A DNA stretch of 64,000 nucleotides from positions 1-64,000 of the forward strand of contig CAZITX010000007.1 of assembly GCA_964542305.1 (NCBI GenBank), given 5' to 3'. The DNA is from DMER64 sp964542305. GTDB lineage: Bacteria > Bacteroidota > Bacteroidia > Bacteroidales > UBA932. The notes beneath the pieces were generated by a model. The model did not search any database and was not told the DNA's origin. It saw nothing but the letters and a program-made list of their open reading frames with translations. Position numbers and translations under genes: made by a program. Positions 35,124 to 44,123 of this stretch are shown one piece after another (position 1 is the first letter of the stretch; each line of letters begins with the position of its first letter).

Positions 35124-36310
35124 TGCCAAACCTTATGAAATACCTGGTAAAACTGATGGGAATGATCGTACCGGCCCTGATAGCCGTTTCCTGCATTGTT
35201 CCCTACGAACCGGAAGAATTGGTCAATCTGGAAGATATCATTGTAGTGGAAGGAAATATTTCCCTTACAGGCCCTTTCACGATCCGCATATCCCGCAGTG
35301 CCCCTATTTCCACTTTTCAATCCGGCCAACGGACTGTAAAATTTGAAAGAAATGCAACCGTATACGTTCGTGACAGCCACGGAGACCTGTACCAACCCTA
35401 TAACCGTACCTCTGAAGGGGAGTACCTGTTTGATTTTTCCGCCCGGGAACCCGATCAGGAACTGGAATACCAGCTTGTGGTGGAATCCCTTGACGGAAAC
35501 ATCTATGAATCTGATCTTAGACAGGCAAGGCACAGCAGCAATATGGAACTGCATTATGTGGTAGACACCCTGGCAGAAAAATTGTCCATTTATGTCAATT
35601 CGTTTGATGTAACGGGCCAGTCCAAGCATTACAACTGGAAATTCACGGAAACCTGGGATTATGTTTCCCAACTGGCAGCCTACACTTATTTTGATGTTTT
35701 TGAAGTGAAAAGCACGGAAAACAAAAGACCGTGGAATCACCGTTGCTGGAACAGCCGGCAATCTTCAGAGATTCTTTTGAAAGAGACCTCGGCGTTATCC
35801 GAAGACAGGATCAGGGATATGGAAATCCACACCATAGATTTCCGGGACATCCGCATAACCCAACATTATTTAATTGAAGTAACACAAACGGTACTGGACA
35901 GCGATGCCTACGTATACCTGGAAAATATGCGTAAAAATTCAAGCGACATTGGAGATCTTTTCTCTCCACAGCCTAACGAGATAAGCGGGAATATTCGTTG
36001 TGTGACCGATCCGGATACCCGGGCCATAGGCTTTGTGTCTGTATGCAATTCAGTGACAAAACGTTTGTTGATTGATTGCACCGGTCTGCCGGGATATATC
36101 CGGGAACCCATGCCCGAGGATACTCTTATGTCCCTGGAGGCCGATATATCCAGCCTGATTGACCTGCACTCCATGGGATATTCTCCCCATATGATAGATG
36201 CCCAGATGGGTGTGAGTCATTGGAATCTGACACGTTGTATCGATTGCAGGAGCAAGGGAGGGACTCCTATCGTTCCTGTATTCTGGCCTGTTGAATGGCC
36301 CTGGTTCTGA
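35123..36310 (+). CDS. DUF4249 lipoprotein, partner of the TonB receptor
   Basis: A 395-aa lipoprotein. The N-terminus MKYLVKLMGMIVPALIAVSC ends in a lipobox cysteine; the ATG at 35123 overlapping the receptor stop or the ATG at 35135 could each be the start. The mature part is DUF4249: EELVNLEDIIVVEGNISL, FTIRISRSAPIST, then YQLVVESLDGNIYES and a C-terminal CIDCRSKGGTPIVPVFWP. DUF4249 genes are regularly found next to TonB-dependent receptors in Bacteroidota, where they may act as surface ligand-binding partners, similar in logic to SusD. No biochemical function is established. Confidence 0.9.
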   Translation: MPNLMKYLVKLMGMIVPALIAVSCIVPYEPEELVNLEDIIVVEGNISLTGPFTIRISRSAPISTFQSGQRTVKFERNATVYVRDSHGDLYQPYNRTSEGEYLFDFSAREPDQELEYQLVVESLDGNIYESDLRQARHSSNMELHYVVDTLAEKLSIYVNSFDVTGQSKHYNWKFTETWDYVSQLAAYTYFDVFEVKSTENKRPWNHRCWNSRQSSEILLKETSALSEDRIRDMEIHTIDFRDIRITQHYLIEVTQTVLDSDAYVYLENMRKNSSDIGDLFSPQPNEISGNIRCVTDPDTRAIGFVSVCNSVTKRLLIDCTGLPGYIREPMPEDTLMSLEADISSLIDLHSMGYSPHMIDAQMGVSHWNLTRCIDCRSKGGTPIVPVFWPVEWPWF

Positions 36311-36321
36311 AAAATACGATT

Positions 36322-38016
36322 ATGAGACGGATCTTTATTGCCATACTGATTATTATACCTGCCATTTCCCTTAACGCACAGGAGGATATGCTACATGAAA
36401 GGTTGTATCTGAGCACCGACAAAGAGTGTTATCTTGCAGGAGAAGATATTTGGATATCTGCATTCTGTTACGATGCCTCAAATGGTACTCCCTCCCCTGT
36501 GAGTGCTGTAGCTTACCTGGAACTTCAAAACCTTTCGGCTTCTCCAGTCCAGTCCAAAATTGCCCTGAACAACGGCAGGGGAAGCGGATCAATCCATCTG
36601 CCCGTATCATTGCCTACGGGAATATACCGCCTGACAGGCTATACCCGTTATATGCACTCGGAAAGCGAACAAAATTTTCACTCGGGATTTATCACAGTTT
36701 ACAATCCACTTACGTCGCTGCGTTCGGACAACGTTCGTACCCGCGGGGGAGATGATTCTCTGAAATCAGTTGCCGTTTCACAGGATAACACCACCGGATG
36801 GGCTTTTTCGCTTTCCACAGACAAAAAATATTACCGTCCCGGGGAGAATGTCAGGATAATGTTCCGGAATCCGCTCCCGGAAAACATCTCGGCAAGTATT
36901 TCCGTTTCCCGACTGGACGATCTGAATTATTACCGCAATCCGTCCATTGTGGAAACGGTTGACAGTACGCGAAACGAAACGTTACAACCGTTTTTGCTGG
37001 ACAAGGTGGATTACTCCGGGGAAATTATCCGCGGTCATGTTGTGGATGAAAACAACGTGCCGGTCACGAACGTAGAAAGTTTTGGTTCCTATATTTCTAT
37101 TGCGGGAAAGGATATTCAATATTTTACCGGCGAAATACGGGATAGCGGAAAAGTAAGGTTCTTTACCTCCAATCTTTACGGAGACGGCACATTGGTGAGT
37201 TACGTACCTTCTTTTAATCATAAGAAATACCACCTGGTATTGGATTCCGTATATATGCATCCGCAGGTGAACTGGGTGCCGCAATTGATCCTTGACAAGA
37301 CCCAGGAGGCAGTCTTATTGGAACGCAGCCTGGGAGTCCAGATAGCACAGGCTTACCGGATGGATACACTGGCTGTGGAAAAACGGCTGCCATCCAATCT
37401 ATTGTTCGAAAATGCAGGGATTGTATACAAACTGGATGAATACACCCGTTTCCCCACTATGGGTGAAGTGCTCATTGAATTTATTCGTGAAGCCCGCTTT
37501 AGGACCGATAACGGGGCTCGCAGCTTGCAGATACGTATGAGGGATGCCACAGGAGTAGCCTATTATTTACAGGACCCTACGCCTCCCCTGGTTCTTCTGG
37601 ACGGTATACCCATTGAAGATCATGAAAAGATCTATGCCTACGATCCGAATCTTGTTAAAGAAATTATCATATATACAGACAGGTACGCCTTCGGTTCTAT
37701 CTATTACAACGGGATTATATTCTTCCGTACATTCAAAGGTGATTTCCCCGGACTGGATCTGGATGAATCCATGCGCATACAGGAATTCAGGGGCGTGCAG
37801 AATCCCCGTTCCTTAGGTGTGGTTCCTGAAAACAGCCGCCTGCCCGACCTGCGTCACACACTTTACTGGGATCCCATTTTGGAACTAAATACCAATCAGT
37901 CTGTTACGGTTAATACAACTACTTCCGAAACAACAGGTACTTTCCGCGTAGTGATACAAGGTATGGACCTGAAAGGAAATCCTTTCACAACATCAACAGA
38001 TTTTGTAGTAAAATAA
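36322..38016 (+). CDS. Large secreted MG2/carboxypeptidase-regulatory-like protein
   Basis: A 564-aa exported protein starting at MRRIFIAILIIIPAISLNAQ (signal peptide). The region after it, ERLYLSTDKECYLAGEDIW and LPTGIYRLTGYTRYM, matches macroglobulin MG2-like domains common in Bacteroidota secreted proteins. A second Ig-like block begins near FSLSTDKKYYRPGENVRIMF. Near residues 420-480 PPLVLLDGIPIEDHEKIY followed by VKEIIIYTDRYAFGS resembles the TonB plug-like segment seen in this family. It begins 11 bases after DUF4249 and ends 10 bases from the convergent efflux operon. Probable role: outer-surface or periplasmic accessory of the TonB system. Confidence 0.8.
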   Translation: MRRIFIAILIIIPAISLNAQEDMLHERLYLSTDKECYLAGEDIWISAFCYDASNGTPSPVSAVAYLELQNLSASPVQSKIALNNGRGSGSIHLPVSLPTGIYRLTGYTRYMHSESEQNFHSGFITVYNPLTSLRSDNVRTRGGDDSLKSVAVSQDNTTGWAFSLSTDKKYYRPGENVRIMFRNPLPENISASISVSRLDDLNYYRNPSIVETVDSTRNETLQPFLLDKVDYSGEIIRGHVVDENNVPVTNVESFGSYISIAGKDIQYFTGEIRDSGKVRFFTSNLYGDGTLVSYVPSFNHKKYHLVLDSVYMHPQVNWVPQLILDKTQEAVLLERSLGVQIAQAYRMDTLAVEKRLPSNLLFENAGIVYKLDEYTRFPTMGEVLIEFIREARFRTDNGARSLQIRMRDATGVAYYLQDPTPPLVLLDGIPIEDHEKIYAYDPNLVKEIIIYTDRYAFGSIYYNGIIFFRTFKGDFPGLDLDESMRIQEFRGVQNPRSLGVVPENSRLPDLRHTLYWDPILELNTNQSVTVNTTTSETTGTFRVVIQGMDLKGNPFTTSTDFVVK

Positions 38017-38026
38017 AGGAGATCGT

Positions 38027-39307
38027 TTAGCGGCCTGTAACCTGGAGGTAATGGCTTTTGGCTATCTGGTAATCTTTTACAGCGTCGGTTTTCTTATCGT
38101 AACTCTCCTGGAGAAATCCCCTGGCAGCCAGCAATTCGGTCAGGCTGACCGTGCCTGCTTTGAAATAATCCTCATTCAACCTTGCATTTTCTTCCGATTC
38201 TTCCACAGCCAGCTCCGCCAAAAGCAATTTTTGATATGATTCTATGAATGAGCCCCACGCCTGCCGGATCTGCATAAGCAATTGCTGCCTTCCGTCTTCT
38301 TTCTGAATACGGGCCCTGTCTTCTTCCAGTTTTTTCTGCCGGATCGCAAAAGAACCTCTTGCCCAATCAGATATGGGGACTTGCACGGCCGCCATCAGGG
38401 CTCCGTTCCAGTTGTTTTTGTCCAGCAGATTTTCATAATAATACATCGCACCAACACCTAACTTAGGCAGATAACCTGCCCTTTCTATCTTTTTTTGCAG
38501 TTCAGCCGCACGCACCCCCATATCCAGCAAACGGTATTCGGTCCGCTGATCTATGACTGAAGCCGGTTCCACATAAAACTCCATAGGATCGGCAAAGACA
38601 AGGTCAGCAGGAGGACTGATTTCAAAGTTGTCCAATGAATCTACGGACAACCCGATCTCACGTGCCAATGCCATGGTCGTTAAGTATATACCGTTTTCCA
38701 ACTCCACATTTTTGGTAGTGAGGGTGTTCTTCTGCAATTTTACTTTCAGCACTTCATTCCTTCCAAGTATCCCTGCATTGTAAGCCTGTTGAACGTCTTT
38801 TTCCACGGAATCCAATACGTTTTTCATTAGAGAGACGGTTTTACGTTTCTCTGTTAAAGAATACAGAAGCCAGTAATACTCTTCTGTTTTCTCCAGAACC
38901 TCGTCCACTGTTCTTTGTGTAAAGAGTTCACTGGAAAGGATACCCAAATTGGCCAGTTTTGTGGAATACAGGATCTTTCCTCCCATGAATACCGGTTGAA
39001 TGGCCGTGGCACTTACCAAAATACCGTCTTTGAGCAGTTCCATGCTTCCCAGCATTCCCATGTCAATGGACATCATGGGGTTGCTTGCCTGAAAGCCCAT
39101 CCCGAAAGCGGATACATTAGGAAAAAAATAGGTCAAAGCCTGTTTTTTCATTTGGAGTGATATCTGCTCTCCCAATTTCATGTCTTGTATCCGGGCGTTG
39201 TTTTCAAGGGCCATTTGCCTGCAATCCTGTAATGAATAAGGTTGTGAGGCCAGCGGTTTGACAGCCAAAAGAGCGAAAGCAAATACCAAATAAAAGATCT
39301 TCTTCAT
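38027..39307 (-). CDS. TolC-family outer-membrane efflux protein
   Basis: A 426-aa protein with signal peptide (IFYLVFAFALLAVKPLASQ). YSLQDCRQMALENNARI is the standard first repeat of TolC/OprM proteins, and the second half repeats it with long coiled-coil helices (KLLLAELAVEESEENARLNEDYF, a tract ending GTVSLTELLAARG). The stop is 10 bases from the convergent neighbour. It is the last gene of an RND operon, with the RND stop and its start overlapping by one base. Role: exit duct of the tripartite pump. Confidence 0.93.
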   Translation of the reverse strand: MKKIFYLVFAFALLAVKPLASQPYSLQDCRQMALENNARIQDMKLGEQISLQMKKQALTYFFPNVSAFGMGFQASNPMMSIDMGMLGSMELLKDGILVSATAIQPVFMGGKILYSTKLANLGILSSELFTQRTVDEVLEKTEEYYWLLYSLTEKRKTVSLMKNVLDSVEKDVQQAYNAGILGRNEVLKVKLQKNTLTTKNVELENGIYLTTMALAREIGLSVDSLDNFEISPPADLVFADPMEFYVEPASVIDQRTEYRLLDMGVRAAELQKKIERAGYLPKLGVGAMYYYENLLDKNNWNGALMAAVQVPISDWARGSFAIRQKKLEEDRARIQKEDGRQQLLMQIRQAWGSFIESYQKLLLAELAVEESEENARLNEDYFKAGTVSLTELLAARGFLQESYDKKTDAVKDYQIAKSHYLQVTGR

Positions 39308-42300
39308 TACAACGTCAGTTTTTCAGGTTCGCTAATAGACCGGGCTTTATCTTGTTTCCGGTATAACAGCCAGTAAATCACCGGCATAAATACAGAAACA
39401 AAGAACATAGAGGTAATGATGCCGAAACAAATGGTAGCCGCCATGGGTGCCCATAGTGAATCATTAACTATCAGCATGGGAATAACGGCTACGGCGGTAG
39501 ACGATGATGTTTGGAAAATAGGTCGTATACGCCTGCATCCTGCCCTGAAAGCCGCTTCTTTAACAGACGATCCCTCTGCACGCAACAACTCGGCATAATC
39601 GAACATTATGATCCCGTTCCGGACCACCAGTCCTATCAGGGTCACCACACCCAGGAATGTGGTCATACTTACAGGCAGGCCCAGTATCCAGGTTCCAACA
39701 AGGGCTCCTAAAATGCTTAAAGTGGTGGATCCCATCACCAAGAAAGCCAGGGATACCTTTTTAAAATGGAACAACAGGATAAGGAATATCAGAAATACAG
39801 CTATGGCCACTCCCTGCAGGATACCGGGCATCAATGATTTATCTGCATGGTAAGTGCCTCCGTACTGGTAACGTATCCCTTCCGGCATGGTTGTGTTGTC
39901 CATAACCTCCTTCACCTGATCAAAGACATCTGTCGATATTTTCCCGTAATTCAGGTCCATCATCAGTGTCAAGGTAGGATATCCGTTTCTTCTGACTATT
40001 TGGGAGATATTCCATTCGGGTTCCAGGTCTGCTATCTGTCTCAGAGGTACACTAACCCCGGGGATCATCCCCTGTACGTATTCATCACCCAGGCTTACTA
40101 TATCCGGGGACTGTCCGTTTTCTTGCGTACGTATAACCACCGGAACCGTCTTGCCGCCGGTCAGCACCGAGGTTACCGGAACACCGGAGTACCTGGAGGC
40201 AAGATTGAGCGACAGGTAGCCGGGATTAATCCCTACCCTGGACGCTTTAGTTGCATCTACTTGTACATCAACACCGTATTGCATTCCTCCAAAGTCGGAG
40301 CGTACGCTGGCAATATAAGGTATCTCTCTCAACACTAAGGCCAACGAATCTCCCAGGTGCATCAATGCCTGTTTGTCTTCCCCTATTAGCCTTACCTCTA
40401 CCTCGTTAGGTGCCAGCATTGAATAATCCAGTTGCTTGACGCGAACATACGTTCCCGGAAAATAGTGAATGTATTTTTTTTGGTATTCAGCTACAAGGGT
40501 TTCAGTCACCTTTGAAGACGGAGTGTTTACAATGAACTGCGCAAAATGCGATCCGGGGACCTGGGGCGTATAGGAGGCCTGGAACCTGGGCGCACTGGTA
40601 CCGATGAAAGAAGTAACGGCCAGGACCCGCTCATCCGTTTGTATCATATTACGCAGCGAATCCGAGACCTTTTCCGTTTCTTCAAGTGCTGATCCGAAAG
40701 GCAGGTATATCTCTACCACAAACTGGTTCCTGTCTGCCATGGGCATCAGGCGTTTTGGCAATTGCATATATACAAAAAAAGGCAGAACCAGGAACAGGAT
40801 TATGACCACTATGACCCATACCGGGTGGGCAAATGCCTTTCGTAAGGTTTTTTCATAGAAGATCCCGAACATTTCCAGGATAGATATTCCTCTTTTGCTT
40901 TTCTGCCGCTGTTTCTCCACCACCTGCTTCAATCCTTTCCGAATGGTGAAATACTGAAAATACGGAATATAAAGCATTGCAATAGCCAAAGAAACCATCA
41001 GGGAAATGGATATGGCCCACGGTGCCATAAAGATAAATTCCACAAAGTTTTCGGGAAATGTGAAATAGAACGGAAAAAAGGTAATACTTATGGCCAATGT
41101 TGCTGAAAAGACGGAGCGGAAATAGGAACTGGCTGCTTTTATGGAAGCTTTCCACCGGCTCATCCCGTGATCCAGGAAGGTCATGTAATTGTCTATGACC
41201 ACAATGCTGTCATCCACCACCATACCCAAAACGACCAGAAGGGAGGCAAGTGTCACAGTATTGATCTCAAATCCGATGACATACATAATCCCTATGGAAA
41301 TGAATATTGTTATTGGGATGGCTGTTGCAGCAACCGATGCCACCCTCAGGGGCAGCATCACAATCATAACGGCAATAACCGCCAGGATAGCCGTCAACAT
41401 TTCCTTGAGGAACGAATATACCGAATCCGAAACAACTTTGGGCTGATCTGCAATCCGGAACACACTTACATCCGGAGGGAGTTCCGTTTCAAAATCCTTC
41501 AGGATCTGATCTACCTGTTTTCCCAGCTCCACCATATTGAACCCTTTGCTCATTTCCATGGACAAAAGGAGGCATTTTTTGCCATTATTGGTTATGTAAC
41601 TCATGGGGTCAGGGTATTCCCTGACTATTTTTCCTATATCCTTAACACGCAGCACATTGCCTGACCCGTCAAAATAAACGGGTTGTTCCAGGATCTCCTG
41701 TTCACTGGTATAGGCGTTGTTCAGGTGAATGGGGACCACATCCCCCATGGATGTAATACTACCAGATGAAGTGATTAGCCCTCCGGCAAACAGCTGGATC
41801 ATTATCTGTTGCGTATTCAGGGCGTAAGCAGCCAGTTTTTCCTTGTCCAGGTATATACTTATCTGCTCCTCCTGTTGACCGTACCGCTTCAGATTGGCAA
41901 CTATCGGTAACGTGCGCAGACGGCCTTCCAGAACATCCATTATCTTACCCAGCTGGGTATAAGTTTTGGAATCACTTTCCAGGGTGATCAGGATGGCCGA
42001 GGTTTCTCCGAATTCGCTTATAACCATCAGAGGCAAAACGCCCGGGGGAAGCTGCACCCTCAAATCGTCCAGGTTCAGACGCAGGTTGGCATAGAAATCC
42101 CGGGGATTTTTTTCAGAATCGACAAGGTCCATAACAAAATAGACCATACCGTCACGGGTCAGAGAATATGTATTTTCCCTGTCAACTTCCTTGTAACTTA
42201 AAAGATGCCTTTCAAGTGGAACTGTCAACTCTTCCTCTACCTGTTCAGAAGAAGCTCCCGGGTAGATCCCAAGGACCAGGGCATTGCGTATCGTGAAGTC

Positions 42301-42429
42301 CGGGTATTCCTTTTTTGGCATATTGGGCAATGCATAAATACCCAGTCCCACAAGGAAAGCAACCAGCAGAAGAACAATCTTGTGATTGTGCATTGTCCAT
42401 TCGACAACGCCTTTTCTCTTGTTACTCAT
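39307..42429 (-). CDS. RND efflux inner-membrane transporter (HAE1-like)
   Basis: A 1040-aa proton-driven RND transporter. It has twelve predicted membrane spans in two repeated halves, each followed by a large periplasmic loop. VVLGMVVDDSIVVIDNYM in span 4 has the conserved aspartates for proton relay, and GLVVRNGIIMFDYAE is the second-half counterpart. FFPFYFTFPEN-type and GAVVG-like turns match the acriflavine-resistance family rather than metal CzcA. The start overlaps the adaptor gene by 8 bases. Likely exports drugs, bile-type detergents or lipids; substrate unknown. Confidence 0.93.
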   Translation of the reverse strand: MSNKRKGVVEWTMHNHKIVLLLVAFLVGLGIYALPNMPKKEYPDFTIRNALVLGIYPGASSEQVEEELTVPLERHLLSYKEVDRENTYSLTRDGMVYFVMDLVDSEKNPRDFYANLRLNLDDLRVQLPPGVLPLMVISEFGETSAILITLESDSKTYTQLGKIMDVLEGRLRTLPIVANLKRYGQQEEQISIYLDKEKLAAYALNTQQIMIQLFAGGLITSSGSITSMGDVVPIHLNNAYTSEQEILEQPVYFDGSGNVLRVKDIGKIVREYPDPMSYITNNGKKCLLLSMEMSKGFNMVELGKQVDQILKDFETELPPDVSVFRIADQPKVVSDSVYSFLKEMLTAILAVIAVMIVMLPLRVASVAATAIPITIFISIGIMYVIGFEINTVTLASLLVVLGMVVDDSIVVIDNYMTFLDHGMSRWKASIKAASSYFRSVFSATLAISITFFPFYFTFPENFVEFIFMAPWAISISLMVSLAIAMLYIPYFQYFTIRKGLKQVVEKQRQKSKRGISILEMFGIFYEKTLRKAFAHPVWVIVVIILFLVLPFFVYMQLPKRLMPMADRNQFVVEIYLPFGSALEETEKVSDSLRNMIQTDERVLAVTSFIGTSAPRFQASYTPQVPGSHFAQFIVNTPSSKVTETLVAEYQKKYIHYFPGTYVRVKQLDYSMLAPNEVEVRLIGEDKQALMHLGDSLALVLREIPYIASVRSDFGGMQYGVDVQVDATKASRVGINPGYLSLNLASRYSGVPVTSVLTGGKTVPVVIRTQENGQSPDIVSLGDEYVQGMIPGVSVPLRQIADLEPEWNISQIVRRNGYPTLTLMMDLNYGKISTDVFDQVKEVMDNTTMPEGIRYQYGGTYHADKSLMPGILQGVAIAVFLIFLILLFHFKKVSLAFLVMGSTTLSILGALVGTWILGLPVSMTTFLGVVTLIGLVVRNGIIMFDYAELLRAEGSSVKEAAFRAGCRRIRPIFQTSSSTAVAVIPMLIVNDSLWAPMAATICFGIITSMFFVSVFMPVIYWLLYRKQDKARSISEPEKLTL

Positions 42430-43471
42430 TGACCACGACTACCTTAATGTTATCACTGATCCTGTCAAAGCCGGATATCACTATGCAGTCCCCGGGAACT
42501 ACACCATTCAGGATGGTTACGCCCCCGGAAACGATCTCTCCCACTTCCACACTTCTTCTCTCCACTTTGTTATCCTGATCAACAACCCAAACAAAATGAC
42601 CTTTTCCGAATTCCAAAGGCATCACGGCATTTACCGGAAGTACAAGACTGTTTTCCCCTGTTATGTTCGCGATAAAGACTTTACACACCATCCCGGGAAG
42701 CAGACCGCCCTGATCCTGGTCCGGAGCAATCTTCACATCGTAACTGTGCGACAGGGGATGTGCACGGACACCCTTTTCCACGATCTTTCCGGAAAATTGC
42801 GCGTTCCGGAGGGCTCCCACAGTAATGCGTGCCGTCTGACCGGTGCGGGTATCGAATATTTCGTTTTCGGGAATGGCTACTTTAATGAGCGGTTTGTGCG
42901 TATTTAGCAGGGTCAACACCGGTTGGTCAGGAAGAACGTTCATGCCCGGTTCCATCATACGCTCCCCCACCACACCCCGCTGGGGCGCATGAAGCTTTGT
43001 CTCGGCAAGGGATTTGGCGGCAATTCTTTCCGAGGCGCGGGCCTGTTCCAGTTTGGTCTGTATTTCAATGAATTGTATTTCAGGGAGGCTGTTCGATTCG
43101 TAGAGCTGTTGCAACCTTTGGTAAGCATCCTCTGCCTGGTGCAGGGTGGCTGCCGCTGTGGCATACATATTCTCCAGCGTTGCGGGATCCGTTTCAGCCA
43201 AAAGCTGCCCTTCCACAACGGTTTGACCTTCCCGAACGTATACATTTTTGATCTTTCCGGGAGTGGGAAAACTCAGCATAACGCTGTTAGATTCTTCCAC
43301 CACCCCGATGTATTCTCTTTCTGAACAGGTCATGGACTCGGTTAGGGTAATTACTTCAACTTTTACTTCACCTGCCACAGACTGGTAATTTCTGTTCTTT
43401 GAACGGCATGAAGTGAGTATCAGGATCACTGCCAAAACAATCAGAATGCCTTTATTTATTGGTGATTTCAT
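42422..43471 (-). CDS. RND periplasmic adaptor (membrane fusion) lipoprotein
   Basis: A 349-aa adaptor starting at MKSPINKGILIVLAV; an eight-residue-longer frame starts closer to the promoter. LAVILILTSC is a lipobox. The lipoyl/barrel-sandwich halves are VMLSFPTPGKIKNVYVREGQ and LHAPQRGVVGERMMEPG, separated by a coiled-coil hairpin (EDAYQRLQQLYESNS ... KLEQARASERIAAKSL). It is the first gene of the adaptor-RND-TolC operon. Confidence 0.92.
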   Translation of the reverse strand: MKSPINKGILIVLAVILILTSCRSKNRNYQSVAGEVKVEVITLTESMTCSEREYIGVVEESNSVMLSFPTPGKIKNVYVREGQTVVEGQLLAETDPATLENMYATAAATLHQAEDAYQRLQQLYESNSLPEIQFIEIQTKLEQARASERIAAKSLAETKLHAPQRGVVGERMMEPGMNVLPDQPVLTLLNTHKPLIKVAIPENEIFDTRTGQTARITVGALRNAQFSGKIVEKGVRAHPLSHSYDVKIAPDQDQGGLLPGMVCKVFIANITGENSLVLPVNAVMPLEFGKGHFVWVVDQDNKVERRSVEVGEIVSGGVTILNGVVPGDCIVISGFDRISDNIKVVVVNE

Positions 43472-43492
43472 AGAAGGGTTTGTTAGGGTATA

Positions 43493-43500
43493 CAAAAGTA
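43493..43500 (-). promoter_or_regulatory. -7 box of the RND efflux operon
   Basis: Minus strand TACTTTTG fits TAnnTTTG, 21 bases before the adaptor start, in the 70-base divergent gap shared with queH. Confidence 0.55.
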
Positions 43501-43521
43501 ATTAAAATCAGGGAAAACCTT

Positions 43522-43529
43522 TATATTTG
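43522..43529 (+). promoter_or_regulatory. -7 box of queH
   Basis: TATATTTG fits TAnnTTTG and ends 12 bases before the queH ATG, implying a very short leader. Confidence 0.55.
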
Positions 43530-43541
43530 TACAATATATCT

Positions 43542-44123
43542 ATGAAAAACGACCGTAAAAAATTGCTGCTTCATGTCTGTTGCGGACCGTGTTCGACAAC
43601 TGCCCTGGAACGTTTGTTCCCGGAATACGATGTTACCGTTTTTTTCTACAATCCCAACATTGCTCCTGAACGGGAATATATCCTGAGAAGAGACGAGACA
43701 AAAAGATACGCCCTGGAAGTATTCGGTTCCAAAGTTGGCTTTGAGGAAGGAGCATTTCGCCCGGATGTTTTCCCGGAAGCCGTCAAAGGGTATGAGAACG
43801 AACCTGAAGGAGGTCGCCGCTGTGAAATTTGTTTTCGCCTGAGACTGGAAGAAACAGCCCGTTATGCAAGGGAAAACGGATACTCCTATTTTTGCACTAC
43901 CCTGACCCTGAGTCCTCACAAGAACGCATTGTTGATCAACCGTTTAGGCGAAGAACTGGCACGAAAACACGAAGGACTGACTTACCTCCCTTCAGATTTA
44001 AAAAAACGGAACGGTTTTGGCCGTTCCGTTGAAATCTCAAAAAAACACGAACTGTATCGTCAGAATTATTGCGGATGCGTTTTCTCTATGAAACAGTCTG
44101 CTACTTATAAAGGAAACGTTTGA
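43542..44123 (+). CDS. queH: Epoxyqueuosine reductase QueH
   Basis: A 193-aa protein starting at MKNDRKKLLLHVCCGPCS. QueH (former DUF208) reduces epoxyqueuosine to queuosine in tRNA and uses an iron-sulfur cluster plus an adjacent metal site. The HVCCGPCS motif (C13, C14) and GRRCEICFRLRLEE (C94, C97) are the conserved cysteine pairs. FFYNPNIAPEREYILRRDE is also typical. QueA, the preceding enzyme in this pathway, is encoded at 59283. Its end overlaps the convergent ligase gene by 23 bases. Confidence 0.92.
   Translation: MKNDRKKLLLHVCCGPCSTTALERLFPEYDVTVFFYNPNIAPEREYILRRDETKRYALEVFGSKVGFEEGAFRPDVFPEAVKGYENEPEGGRRCEICFRLRLEETARYARENGYSYFCTTLTLSPHKNALLINRLGEELARKHEGLTYLPSDLKKRNGFGRSVEISKKHELYRQNYCGCVFSMKQSATYKGNV

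Noticed and set aside
32361..36310. SusC/SusD polysaccharide-utilisation locus
   Set aside because: The second gene is DUF4249, not SusD, and no glycoside hydrolase or regulator belongs to the same operon.
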